Below are positions 1 to 15,484 of a stretch of 64,000 bases of DNA, piece by piece. A program made the translations under genes and the position numbers. The DNA lies in NCBI RefSeq assembly GCF_008011855.1, contig NZ_VOUX01000003.1:124001-188000 (forward strand). The letters run 5' to 3'. Numbering within the stretch: the stretch's first letter is position 1; each line of letters starts with the position of its first letter. The notes under the pieces are model-generated. The model was not told the origin of the DNA and made no database searches. It saw nothing but the letters and a program-made list of their open reading frames with translations. The stretch comes from Serratia bockelmannii (GTDB taxonomy: Bacteria > Pseudomonadota > Gammaproteobacteria > Enterobacterales > Enterobacteriaceae).

Positions 1-1083
<1,083 letters not shown>

Positions 1084-1124
1084 GGCATTAGCGCCGGCGC
1101 GGCTGCGTCGGCAGGATGAAAATC

Positions 1125-1156
1125 AAAGGGCCGGCTATCAATGCCGGCCCTTTTTT
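1125..1156. terminator. Bidirectional terminator between murA and degS
   Basis: An 11-bp stem, AAAGGGCCGGC pairing with GCCGGCCCTTT around a 7-nt loop, is followed by a T-run on the plus strand. It lies 41 bp after the murA stop. The T-run contains the degS stop codon (TAA on the minus strand), so the same hairpin probably ends both convergent transcripts. Confidence 0.85.
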
Positions 1157-2213
1157 AATTGCTGTCTTCCGGGAATTCACCCACCGTCATTTTCAGCGTA
1201 ATGCGTTTGCCGTCGCGCAGCACGATGACCGGTATCTCGGTGCCCGGTCTGATCTCCGCTACCTGATCCATGGTTTCCAGCACGGACACCGCCGGTTTGT
1301 TATCCACGTTGATGATGATGTCGTTGATCTGGAAACCGGCGCTGCTCGCCGGGCCGTTCGGCGTAATTTCGGTCACGATGATGCCCTGCAGGCGATCGAT
1401 GCCGGAATTGGAGGAGCGCAGCGGAATGATCTCTTTGCCCTGAATGCCGAAATAGCCACGGATCACGCGGCCGTCGCGGATCAGCTTGTCCATGATTTTG
1501 GTGGCCAGCTCGATCGGAATGGCAAAACCGAGACCCTCCGGCGTTTCGCCGTCGGTGATTTTGTCATAGGTCAGGGTATTGATGCCGATCAGCTCACCCA
1601 GCGAGTTGACCAGCGCGCCGCCGGAGTTGCCGCGGTTGATTGATGCGTCGGTCTGCAGGAACGTCTGGCGGCCGGTGGTGCTCATACTGATGCGCCCGGT
1701 AGCGCTGAGAATGCCCTGAGTCACGGTTTGCCCCAGGTTATACGGGTTGCCGATTGCCAGCACCACGTCGCCGACGTGGGCAACGCGATTTTTATTGGTC
1801 GGGATCACCGGTAAATTGCCGGGATCGATCTTCAGCACCGCCAAATCGGTCAGGCCGTCGGAGCCGACCAACAGTGCTTCGTAGCGGCGGCCATCCTGCA
1901 ACACCACGGTGATCTGCTGAGCGTCTTTGATCACGTGGCGGTTGGTGATGATATAGCCGCGTTCGTTCATGATCACGCCGGAACCGAGCGACAGCACATT
2001 GGCGGCGCCGTTCAGGTTGCGGTTGTAGATGTTCACCACGGCGGGGGCGGCGCGGCGCACCGCCTTGTTGTAGCTCACCGGCGTTTCGTCGCTGGTATTC
2101 TCGGTTTTCTCTGCAAACAGGCCGTTGGAAGAGCGCAGCATGGGCAGAGCGACCAACAGCAGGCCGGCAACGATGAGACCGATAACGACAGAACGCAAGA
2201 GCTTAGCAAACAT
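1155..2213 (-). CDS. degS: Site-1 periplasmic serine endoprotease DegS
   Basis: DegS is the inner-membrane-anchored HtrA protease that senses unfolded outer-membrane proteins through its PDZ domain and makes the first cut in anti-sigma factor RseA, starting the sigma-E response. The 352-aa product begins MFAKLLRSVV, as in E. coli, followed by one membrane anchor (about residues 5-27). The catalytic triad is His93 (NRHVIKD), Asp123 (LTDLAVL) and Ser197 (RGNSGGA). A single C-terminal PDZ domain ends at the stop. An upstream in-frame ATG would add 14 non-conserved residues, so I chose the start at 2213 by homology; its ribosome-binding site is weak. It lies downstream of degQ on the same strand with an 88-bp gap. 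Confidence 0.96.
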   Translation of the reverse strand: MFAKLLRSVVIGLIVAGLLLVALPMLRSSNGLFAEKTENTSDETPVSYNKAVRRAAPAVVNIYNRNLNGAANVLSLGSGVIMNERGYIITNRHVIKDAQQITVVLQDGRRYEALLVGSDGLTDLAVLKIDPGNLPVIPTNKNRVAHVGDVVLAIGNPYNLGQTVTQGILSATGRISMSTTGRQTFLQTDASINRGNSGGALVNSLGELIGINTLTYDKITDGETPEGLGFAIPIELATKIMDKLIRDGRVIRGYFGIQGKEIIPLRSSNSGIDRLQGIIVTEITPNGPASSAGFQINDIIINVDNKPAVSVLETMDQVAEIRPGTEIPVIVLRDGKRITLKMTVGEFPEDSN

Positions 2214-2260
2214 GGAGTTTTCGTGGTGTGGTGAACGATGTTCGGAGGATAGCATGAGTT

Positions 2261-2294
2261 AACCGGGCGCAGTATGTCACCGAGCCCGGTTTTT
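2261..2294 (+). other. Inverted repeat between degQ and degS
   Basis: Arms AACCGGGC (2261-2268) and GCCCGGTT (2284-2291) enclose a 15-nt loop. The T-run is on the plus strand only, whereas both neighbouring genes read the minus strand. It is therefore not an obvious terminator for degQ; it may be an RNA stem between the two cistrons. Confidence 0.4.
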
Positions 2295-2301
2295 GCACAA
2301 A

Positions 2302-3672
2302 TTAACGCAGTAGCAGATAAATGGTTTCGTTACCGCGCACGATATTGAGCGCCATCACCGGTGGCTTGGCCTCCAGCACTTTGCGCAGCGTAGTGATGTT
2401 GTCCACGCGCTGACGGTTGACGCCGATGATCACGTCGCCTTTCTGCAGGCCGATCTGCGCCGCCGTTGACCCTTTATCCACGTTCTCCACCTTCACACCC
2501 TTGTCACCGCTCGGCAACGCGCCGTTACTGAGGGAGACGCCCTGCAGCGCCGGCGACAGCGTTTCGGCATTGGTCGAGGCGCTCTCGCTGTTGTCCAGCG
2601 TGACCGAGACTTCCTGCGGTTTGCCGTCGCGCAGCAGGCCCACTTTGAGGGTTTTGCCCGGCGCGGTGGTGCCCACCTTGGCGCGCAGCTCAGCGAAGCT
2701 GCTCACCGGTTTACCGTCGACGGAAACCAGAATATCGCCGGCCTTGATGCCGGCCTTGGCGGCGGCGGATTTCGGCAACACTTCGCTGACGAAGGCGCCG
2801 CGCTGTGCGTCGGTGTTGAAGGCTTTGGCCATATCCGGAGTCATTTCGCTGCCCTTGATGCCCAGCAGGCCGCGTTTCACTTCGCCGAATTCAATCAGCT
2901 GCTGGCTCAGGTTCTGCGCCATATTGCTCGGAATAGCGAAGCCGATGCCGACGTTGCCGCCGCTCGGCGCCAAAATGGCGGTATTGATGCCGATCAGCTC
3001 ACCATTCAGATTAACCAGCGCGCCGCCGGAGTTACCGCGGTTGATCGAGGCGTCGGTCTGAATGAAGTTTTCCAGCCCTTCCAGATTCAGGCCGGAACGC
3101 CCCAACGCCGAGATAATGCCGGAGGTAGCGGTTTGGCCCAGGCCGAACGGGTTGCCGACCGCGACGGCAAAGTCGCCGACGCGCAGCTGATCGGAGTCGG
3201 CCATCTTGATGGCGGTCAGGTTTTTGGTGTCGCTGAGCTGCAGCAAGGCGATATCGGATTGCTCATCGCGGCCAACCAGCTTGGCGTCCAGCTCGCGCCC
3301 GTCGTTCAACTGCACGCGGATTTTATCGGCGTTGTTGATGACGTGGTTGTTGGTCAGCACATAGCCTTTGGTGGCGTCGATGATGACGCCGGAACCCAGC
3401 CCTTCAAACGGGCGGGAGCTCTGCTGTTGACCGGGGAAGTTAGGGCCGAAGAAGCGTTTGAACTCTTCCGGCAGCTGTTGACGCTGCACCTGAGTGCCAG
3501 CGACATGCACGCTCACTACGGCGGGCAGGACTTTTTCCAGCATCGGTGCCAGGCTCGGCAGCGGCTGCCCCTGAACGGCGACGGGCAGGGCCGCGTTGGC
3601 CACCGGTACGGAGCTGAGCGTCAGGCCGAGGCTAATTGCCAATGCACTAAGAATTAAAGACTTTTTCTTCAT
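2302..3672 (-). CDS. degQ: Periplasmic serine protease/chaperone DegQ
   Basis: DegQ is a soluble periplasmic HtrA-family protease that degrades misfolded proteins and can act as a chaperone in cage-like oligomers. The product is 456 aa, against 455 in E. coli. A classical signal peptide (MKKKSLILSALAISLGL to the VANA cleavage motif, about 27 residues) comes first. A trypsin-like domain follows with triad motifs NNHVIN, QSDIALLQ and RGNSGGA, then two PDZ domains. The DegP-type long LA loop is short here, consistent with DegQ. An upstream start would add 42 residues before the signal peptide and was rejected. It is adjacent to degS, as in E. coli. Confidence 0.96.
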   Translation of the reverse strand: MKKKSLILSALAISLGLTLSSVPVANAALPVAVQGQPLPSLAPMLEKVLPAVVSVHVAGTQVQRQQLPEEFKRFFGPNFPGQQQSSRPFEGLGSGVIIDATKGYVLTNNHVINNADKIRVQLNDGRELDAKLVGRDEQSDIALLQLSDTKNLTAIKMADSDQLRVGDFAVAVGNPFGLGQTATSGIISALGRSGLNLEGLENFIQTDASINRGNSGGALVNLNGELIGINTAILAPSGGNVGIGFAIPSNMAQNLSQQLIEFGEVKRGLLGIKGSEMTPDMAKAFNTDAQRGAFVSEVLPKSAAAKAGIKAGDILVSVDGKPVSSFAELRAKVGTTAPGKTLKVGLLRDGKPQEVSVTLDNSESASTNAETLSPALQGVSLSNGALPSGDKGVKVENVDKGSTAAQIGLQKGDVIIGVNRQRVDNITTLRKVLEAKPPVMALNIVRGNETIYLLLR

Positions 3673-3813
3673 TGATGATAACTCTCTCAATACCTGCCGA
3701 TGAAAATTTGATGATAAGGCAATCACCTTGTCATAGTGAAGGGTAAGACCGTGAATTTGCGTGCAAAGTTCAGTAAAGGTAATGCGAGGGAAGGTCAAGA
3801 CGGTAAACGGGGG

Positions 3814-3837
3814 AAAACCCGCGGGTGGCCCCGCGGG
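3814..3837 (-). terminator. Intrinsic terminator of zapG
   Basis: Read on the minus strand, arms CCCGCGGG and CCCGCGGG form an 8-bp GC stem with a 4-nt loop, followed by TTTT. It lies just after the zapG stop and before degQ. Confidence 0.75.
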
Positions 3838-3847
3838 CGAAGGGATA

Positions 3848-4249
3848 TTAGTCGCGGCGCGCGCTTTGGCCGCGCAGCAGGCCGGAGGCGCCTTCCGAAT
3901 AGTCGCGCGGCATTTCCACCGGCGCCTGATCGTTGTCTGCTTCCGCTTCGGTCAGGCGATAGCGGAACGGATTTTCCTGCATCGGCAGGTCCGGCAGCAG
4001 GTTGTTGGAGCTTTTCGCCATGTGCTGATACAGCTGACGATAATCGCGTGCCATGTTGTCCAGCAGCTCGGCGCTGCGGGCAAAGTGGCCGACCAGCTCC
4101 TGACGGTACTCTTCCAGCTCGGTTTTGCTCTTGTCCAATTCGTTCTGCAGGACTTGTTGTTGACGTAATTTACGGTTGCCAAAACGCATCGCCACCGCAC
4201 CAATCACGATACCGACGACCAAACCAATCAGCGCATACTCCCAGGTCAT
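3848..4249 (-). CDS. zapG: Inner-membrane division/envelope protein ZapG (YhcB, DUF1043)
   Basis: This 133-aa protein is the YhcB/ZapG family (also called LapD), an inner-membrane protein linked to the divisome and to coordinating envelope growth. One N-terminal membrane helix (YALIGLVVGIVIGAVAMRF, about residues 5-23) is followed by a coiled-coil cytoplasmic stretch (about 25-80) and the family motif around NPFRYRL. Length matches E. coli (132 aa). A clear Shine-Dalgarno AGGAG precedes the ATG. It is divergent from zapE, another division-associated gene, with a 231-bp shared upstream region. Confidence 0.93.
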   Translation of the reverse strand: MTWEYALIGLVVGIVIGAVAMRFGNRKLRQQQVLQNELDKSKTELEEYRQELVGHFARSAELLDNMARDYRQLYQHMAKSSNNLLPDLPMQENPFRYRLTEAEADNDQAPVEMPRDYSEGASGLLRGQSARRD

Positions 4250-4480
4250 GATGACTCCTATTTTGACTTCGTTGTTCCGCAGGGATTTTTCACTTAATAA
4301 TATCCACTATAACCGTTAACCTTGTCCGAGTGGAATCCTGATGCGCTTCCACCTAATTTTTACAGGGTTTTCAGCGGCGCCCGCAGTGGGCATTTGTGGC
4401 GATAACGGTGCGAATCGGCATCAACTTGCCGCCAACGTTGGCTAAATAATTTCTAAGCGTTCTTAGGGAACATCGAACAG

Positions 4481-5608
4481 ATGCAGGCACTATCACCGTT
4501 ATCTCGCTACCAGCAGGCGCTGGACGCGGGGGAATATCAGGCCGATGAGGTTCAACGTCGGGCCGTTACTCAACTGGATCGCATTTATCAGGCCCTGCTG
4601 CAAAAGCCTGCGGCGAGCGCGCCGACCGGCGGGCTGCGCGGCAAGCTCAATCGCTTGCTGGGCAAGGGCGGCGAAACGGCGCCGCAGCGTCCGGTGCAGG
4701 GGCTGTATATGTGGGGCGGCGTCGGGCGCGGCAAAACCTGGTTGATGGACATGTTCTTCCACAGCCTGCCGGGCGATCGCAAAATGCGTCTGCACTTCCA
4801 TCGCTTCATGCTGCGGGTGCATGAAGAGCTGACCGAGTTGCAAGGGCGGGAAAACCCGCTGGAAATCGTCGCCGACGGCTTCAAGGCCGAGACCGATGTG
4901 TTGTGCTTCGACGAATTCTTCGTGTCCGACATCACCGACGCCATGCTGCTGGCCACGCTGCTGCAGGCGCTGTTCGCGCGCGGCATCACGCTGGTGGCCA
5001 CGTCGAACATCCCGCCGGACGATCTGTACCGCAACGGTCTGCAGCGGGCGCGTTTCCTGCCGGCCATCGATCTGATCAACGAGTACTGCGACGTGATGAA
5101 CGTCGACGCCGGCATCGACTATCGTCTGCGTACCCTGACCCAGGCGCACCTCTACCTGACGCCGCTGAGCGACCAGACGCGCGAGACGCTGGATCGGATG
5201 TTCGTCAAGCTGGCGGGCAAGGCGGGGGAGGACGCGCCGGTGCTGCAGATCAACCATCGGCCGCTGCAGGCGATCCGTTCGGTGGACGGCGTGCTGGCGG
5301 TGGATTTCCACACGTTGTGCGAAGAGGCGCGCAGCCAACTAGACTACATCGCGCTGTCGCGGCTGTATCACAGCGTGATCCTGTATAATGTGCGGGTAAT
5401 GGGGCCGCTGAAAGAGAATACCGCGCGCCGTTTCCTGGCGTTGGTGGACGAATTCTACGAACGGCACATCAAGCTGGTGATCGGCGCCGAAGCGTCGATG
5501 TTCGAGATCTATCAGGGGGTGCAGCTGAAATTTGAATTCCAGCGCTGCCTGTCGCGCCTGCAGGAAATGCAGAGCGAAGAGTACCTCAAGCTGCCGCATC
5601 TGCCCTGA
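4481..5608 (+). CDS. zapE: Cell division protein ZapE (AFG1-like ATPase)
   Basis: ZapE is a cytoplasmic ATPase of the AFG1/LACE1 family that joins the Z-ring late and destabilises FtsZ polymers under low oxygen or heat. The 375-aa product has the same length as in E. coli. Walker A is GGVGRGKT at residues 79-86, and Walker B is LCFDEFF at about 141-147. The sensor-like strand LVATSNIPPDDLY follows. AGGGAA lies upstream of the ATG. It stands alone, divergent from zapG, and precedes the ribosomal rplM operon. Confidence 0.96.
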   Translation: MQALSPLSRYQQALDAGEYQADEVQRRAVTQLDRIYQALLQKPAASAPTGGLRGKLNRLLGKGGETAPQRPVQGLYMWGGVGRGKTWLMDMFFHSLPGDRKMRLHFHRFMLRVHEELTELQGRENPLEIVADGFKAETDVLCFDEFFVSDITDAMLLATLLQALFARGITLVATSNIPPDDLYRNGLQRARFLPAIDLINEYCDVMNVDAGIDYRLRTLTQAHLYLTPLSDQTRETLDRMFVKLAGKAGEDAPVLQINHRPLQAIRSVDGVLAVDFHTLCEEARSQLDYIALSRLYHSVILYNVRVMGPLKENTARRFLALVDEFYERHIKLVIGAEASMFEIYQGVQLKFEFQRCLSRLQEMQSEEYLKLPHLP

Positions 5609-5683
5609 ATCTGCCGGGCTTGCCGCCGCCATATCGCCGGTTGTCCGCCGCCGGCGATAAATTTATTTTCCATTCAAAAACCG

Positions 5684-5713
5684 TTCGATCTTTGTGAGCG
5701 ACTTCTCTATAAT
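5684..5713 (+). promoter_or_regulatory. Probable rplM promoter and long 5' leader
   Basis: A perfect -10 hexamer TATAAT lies at 5708-5713, with a poor -35 (TTCGAT, 5684-5689) about 18 bp upstream. The start would leave a leader of roughly 160 nt before rplM. In E. coli, L13 represses its own operon through the mRNA leader, so this leader is the likely target; the RNA fold was not computed. Confidence 0.6.
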
Positions 5714-5817
5714 CTTGCGACCCCACGTTACAACAAAGTTTTTTTTCCCAAAAACTTTATAGTGCCGGCAATGGCTATTCGAAGGGGTAGGTTTGCTGGA
5801 CTTGTATGGTCGTGTGA

Positions 5818-6720
<903 letters not shown>

Positions 6721-6750
6721 TTTTCGCTGCTTCGGCAGTGCGATTTACGC

Positions 6751-6780
6751 AAAAAACCCGGTGCTTCACCGGGTTTTTTT
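6751..6780 (+). terminator. Terminator of the rplM-rpsI operon
   Basis: The stem AAACCCGGTG with CACCGGGTTT and a short CTT loop ends in a run of T. It lies 30 bp downstream of the rpsI stop codon. Confidence 0.92.
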
Positions 6781-7045
6781 ATGCCTGAAATCCGCCGTCC
6801 CCGACTAAAATCTGTGGCATATCAGACAATTCAACATGAATTCGCCGCAGCGCCCCCACAAAACAAGCAAAATCTGGTAAACTATCACCCACTTTTGCGC
6901 CTGTTCGCCGTGCAGTTGACCTCCTGGGCCGGTTTTTTATGGGTTCGGGTCGCGCTGCGTGCTGCCGGCCTGCGGCAAGATTATTCAGGATAGCAGCCTG
7001 TCAGTTGGCTATTCGCAGTATTTTCTAGATAACTTGGAGGTTTTC
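6781..7045 (+). other. Intergenic region upstream of sspA
   Basis: These 265 bp hold no convincing gene. TTGACC at 6916-6921 could be a -35 element, but no good -10 sits at the right distance. The only clear signal is the strong Shine-Dalgarno GGAGG at 7036-7040 ahead of sspA. Promoter assignment here is uncertain. Confidence 0.4.
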
Positions 7046-7687
7046 ATGGCTGTCGCTGCCAACAAACGTTCGGTAATGACGCTGTTCTCTGGCCCGACCG
7101 ACATTTTTAGCCATCAAGTACGTATCGTACTGGCGGAGAAAGGTGTCAGCGTCGAGATCGAGCAGGTCGAAATGGATAACCTGCCGCAAGATCTGATTGA
7201 CCTCAACCCTTACCAGACGGTGCCTACGCTGGTCGATCGCGAACTGACCCTGTATGAATCCCGCATCATCATGGAATATCTGGATGAGCGCTTCCCGCAC
7301 CCGCCGCTGATGCCGGTTTACCCGGTTGCCCGTGGTGAGAGCCGTCTGATGATGCTGCGCATCGAGAAGAACTGGTACTCGCTGATGGACAAGATCGAGA
7401 AGAGCAGCGGTCAGGAAGCGGAATCCGCCCGTCGTCAGCTGCGTGAAGAGCTGTTGGCGATCGCGCCTATCTTCGGCCAGACGCCGTATTTCATGAGCGA
7501 AGAGTTCAGCCTGGTGGATTGCTACCTGGCACCGCTGTTGTGGCGTCTGCCGCAGCTGGGCATCGAATTGAGCGGCGCCGGCTCTAAAGAGCTGAAAGGC
7601 TACATGACCCGCGTCTTCGAACGCGACGCTTTCCTGGCTTCCCTGACCGAAGCCGAGCGTGAAATGCGCCTGCAAACCCGGGGCTAA
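7046..7687 (+). CDS. sspA: Stringent starvation protein A
   Basis: SspA is an RNA-polymerase-associated protein with a glutathione-S-transferase fold but no GST activity. It lowers H-NS levels in stationary phase and activates acid-tolerance and phage P1 late genes. The 213-aa product begins MAVAANKRSVMTLFSGPTD and keeps the surface pocket segment PHPPLMPVYPVARGESRL known from the family. The GST N-domain spans about residues 10-88 and the helical C-domain about 95-205. GGAGG lies 5 nt before the ATG. It forms an operon with sspB, whose start is 5 bp downstream. Confidence 0.97.
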   Translation: MAVAANKRSVMTLFSGPTDIFSHQVRIVLAEKGVSVEIEQVEMDNLPQDLIDLNPYQTVPTLVDRELTLYESRIIMEYLDERFPHPPLMPVYPVARGESRLMMLRIEKNWYSLMDKIEKSSGQEAESARRQLREELLAIAPIFGQTPYFMSEEFSLVDCYLAPLLWRLPQLGIELSGAGSKELKGYMTRVFERDAFLASLTEAEREMRLQTRG

Positions 7688-7692
7688 GCGCG

Positions 7693-8193
7693 ATGGACAT
7701 GTCTCAGATGACGCCGCGTCGCCCGTATCTGCTGCGGGCGTTCTACGACTGGCTGCTGGATAACCAGCTGACGCCGCACCTGGTGGTCGACGTGACTCGC
7801 CCGGATGTTCAGGTGCCGATGGAGTTCGCGCGTGATGGCCAGATCGTGTTGAATATCGCGCCGCGCGCGGTAGGCAACCTGGCGTTGGGCAACGAAGACG
7901 TGCAGTTTAACGCACGTTTCGGCGGCGTGCCGCGTCAGGTTTCGGTGCCGATGGCAGCCGTACTGGCGATTTATGCGCGTGAAAACGGCGCCGGCACGAT
8001 GTTCGAACCGGAAGCCGCCTACGACGAGAGCGAAGGCGTGTTCGAAGGTCTGGACAATGAGACGATCCCTTCGGAAACCTTGATGTCGGTGATCGACGGC
8101 GATCGCCCGGATACCGCGGAAGATGACGGCCCGGACGACGAACCGCCGCAGCCGCCGCGCGGTGGCCGCCCGGCGCTGCGTGTGGTGAAATAA
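7693..8193 (+). CDS. sspB: ClpXP adaptor SspB
   Basis: SspB is a cytoplasmic dimer that binds ssrA-tagged peptides and delivers them, and the RseA fragment, to the ClpXP protease. The 166-aa product has the folded substrate-binding domain (about residues 1-112, with ARDGQIVLNIAPRAVGNL), then an acidic disordered linker. The C-terminal ClpX-binding (XB) motif GGRPALRVVK closes the protein. It is the second gene of the sspAB operon and ends at a strong terminator. DegS and SspB both act on RseA, so two steps of the sigma-E pathway are encoded within 7 kb. Confidence 0.97.
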   Translation: MDMSQMTPRRPYLLRAFYDWLLDNQLTPHLVVDVTRPDVQVPMEFARDGQIVLNIAPRAVGNLALGNEDVQFNARFGGVPRQVSVPMAAVLAIYARENGAGTMFEPEAAYDESEGVFEGLDNETIPSETLMSVIDGDRPDTAEDDGPDDEPPQPPRGGRPALRVVK

Positions 8194-8210
8194 GCCCGCG
8201 TGAACAAACG

Positions 8211-8239
8211 AAAAAGCACCCCGTGGGGTGCTTTTTTTT
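8211..8239. terminator. Bidirectional terminator between sspB and the 8256 gene
   Basis: The perfect stem AAAAAGCACCCC with GGGGTGCTTTTT around a 2-nt loop has T-runs on both strands. It serves sspB on the plus strand and the convergent small exported protein on the minus strand. Confidence 0.92.
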
Positions 8240-8255
8240 GCCCGGACGAAGCGGA

Positions 8256-8735
8256 TCAGCCTTTCAAGGCGGCAATGCAGGCATCGCGCGGCGCGCTGAG
8301 ATCGCCTACGCGCACGGTGGACAGCGCGTGGGCTGCACGCTCACGGAAGCTGGTGATGGCGGTGTCGCCTTGCACTTCCGGTGGCGCGGTGCAGATGTCA
8401 TTGAGCGGCAGATCGTTGCCTTTGTTGAGCGCCTGCAATACCGCCGCCGGGTTGTAGATCAGGGCCGCGGAGAGGGCAGATTTAATGCCGGCGGTAAATC
8501 CGGCATTGCCGCCGCCGGCCAGCTTGGGCGCCAGAGCAATCCAGTTGTCGTCCCCCAACCGGATGCTGTTTTCCACGGCGCTGAACTGCCCGGCCTTGCC
8601 CAACTGCGCCACGACCGGCCGCGCGCCGCGCGCTTCGATATTGTAACCGACCTCCTGCGAATCCAGCGCCAGGGCTGAGGCGCTGAAACTGACGGCCAGC
8701 AGCGCGCCGGCCAACAGGGAAATGGAGCATTTCAT
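8256..8735 (-). CDS. Hypothetical periplasmic protein
   Basis: I do not recognise this 159-aa protein. It has a clear signal peptide (MKCSISLLAGALLAVSFSASALA, cleavage near residue 23-25). The mature part is about 135 aa, contains two cysteines (in DICTAP and RDACIAAL) that could form a disulfide, and has a Gly/Ala-rich middle. A good ribosome-binding site (AAGGAT) precedes the ATG at 8735; an upstream start would add 45 residues before the signal peptide and was rejected. It stands alone between the convergent sspB and the gltBD operon. I know no counterpart at this place in E. coli K-12. Function unknown. Confidence 0.75.
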   Translation of the reverse strand: MKCSISLLAGALLAVSFSASALALDSQEVGYNIEARGARPVVAQLGKAGQFSAVENSIRLGDDNWIALAPKLAGGGNAGFTAGIKSALSAALIYNPAAVLQALNKGNDLPLNDICTAPPEVQGDTAITSFRERAAHALSTVRVGDLSAPRDACIAALKG

Positions 8736-8852
8736 GTTCGCTATCCTTATCTCGGTGTCAGGCGCAGCCGCGCCCTGCAATGGTGCTAACTCAATACTAT
8801 AGCGCGTTGAGGCAGTGAGGAGAGGGGCGGTTGTTACAAAGCGTGGCCGGTT

Positions 8853-8884
8853 AAAACAAAGGCCCGGCAACGTGCCGGGCCTTT
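8853..8884 (-). terminator. Terminator of the gltBD operon
   Basis: Read on the minus strand, AAAGGCCCGGCA pairs with TGCCGGGCCTTT around a short loop and is followed by TTTGTTTT. It lies 15 bp after the gltD stop. Confidence 0.85.
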
Positions 8885-8899
8885 GGCGGTACGGAAGGT

Positions 8900-14793
<5,894 letters not shown>

Positions 14794-15136
14794 ATCGTGA
14801 ACCTCCCCAGGCTCTGCGTGACTCTCACAACCTACTGCGAGGGGGCTTCCCAATTTCAGGCAGAAGTCCAATCAGCAAGTTAACCCCGCCAATCTGCTTT
14901 TCCGCCCTCCATCAATGGCCTCTCGTGACGGTCTCACAAGTGGTATAGGACTTGTTTTAAGAGGGAGTCTTCAATTACTGCATAAATATGACGAGACGTT
15001 TGCCCGTCCAGAAAGCTTCCAGCGGACTTCCAACTTAGCGAGAAAGAATTCGCAGGTCAAATGTGGGCTTAAGATAGATTCTTATCGAATTAATGATGTT
15101 TATTTATTTGATAAATAAGTAATTTAATGCATTTTT

Positions 15137-15151
15137 GCACTGTCGTGGGGC
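15137..15151. promoter_or_regulatory. NtrC-like dyad 1 (one mismatch)
   Basis: GCACTGTCGTGGGGC resembles the NtrC enhancer pattern GCAC-N7-GTGC with one mismatch in the right arm. It lies 344 bp upstream of the gltB start and 73 bp from the second dyad. No sigma-54 promoter was found by eye. Confidence 0.35.
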
Positions 15152-15171
15152 AACACCGATCCCCGCAGAAG

Positions 15172-15187
15172 TGTGAGCTGTCTCACT
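15172..15187. promoter_or_regulatory. CRP-like site upstream of gltB
   Basis: TGTGA-N6-TCACT differs from the CRP consensus TGTGA-N6-TCACA at one position. CRP is reported to act on gltBDF in E. coli, so the site fits the context. Distance to the transcription start is unknown. Confidence 0.45.
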
Positions 15188-15209
15188 ATAGTGCAACCCC
15201 TTAATCTCT

Positions 15210-15224
15210 GCACCATGCTAGTGC
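15210..15224. promoter_or_regulatory. NtrC-like dyad 2 (exact GCAC-N7-GTGC)
   Basis: GCACCATGCTAGTGC fits the arm pattern and 7-bp spacing of NtrC sites such as those at glnA. It is placed beside the nitrogen-assimilation operon gltBD, which makes the match more plausible than chance, but it could also belong to another regulator. Confidence 0.4.
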
Positions 15225-15484
15225 GGGGGTTAATGCCAGAATTTTATTCTATAAGATATTGCTTGGCTGATGTTTATGACTATTTTTCACCGTGTTGTCA
15301 TATTGCCGTTAACGGTTGCGTGACGATTAGAATAATTCATCAGAATTATAGTGAATTGATTTGCGTTTATGATGAATAGTTATGCCTGGTGGCGCCTTGC
15401 GGGGAAAGCGTTGATCTCTGTCATCGCGGGAAAAGCCGTTTCTTATTAGCATCGCGGCTTTGAACACAGAGAATCACCAAGATT

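Larger units (their letters stand above)
14794..15484. other. Long shared regulatory region gltB/yhcC
   Basis: These 691 bp separate divergent gltB and yhcC. No convincing coding region is present; short frames inside lack ribosome-binding sites and family resemblance. The stretch 14940-15120 and 15230-15370 is AT-rich, as expected for Lrp- and IHF-bound DNA; Lrp and IHF control gltBDF in E. coli. A CRP-like site and two GCAC-N7-GTGC-type dyads lie between 15137 and 15224. Confidence 0.6.

Noticed and set aside
2261-2294. Terminator between degQ and degS
   Set aside because: The T-run is on the plus strand, opposite to the direction of both genes.
15173-15379. Small genes in the gltB-yhcC gap
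   Set aside because: Short frames (67-68 codons) lack ribosome-binding sites and overlap the regulatory dyads.
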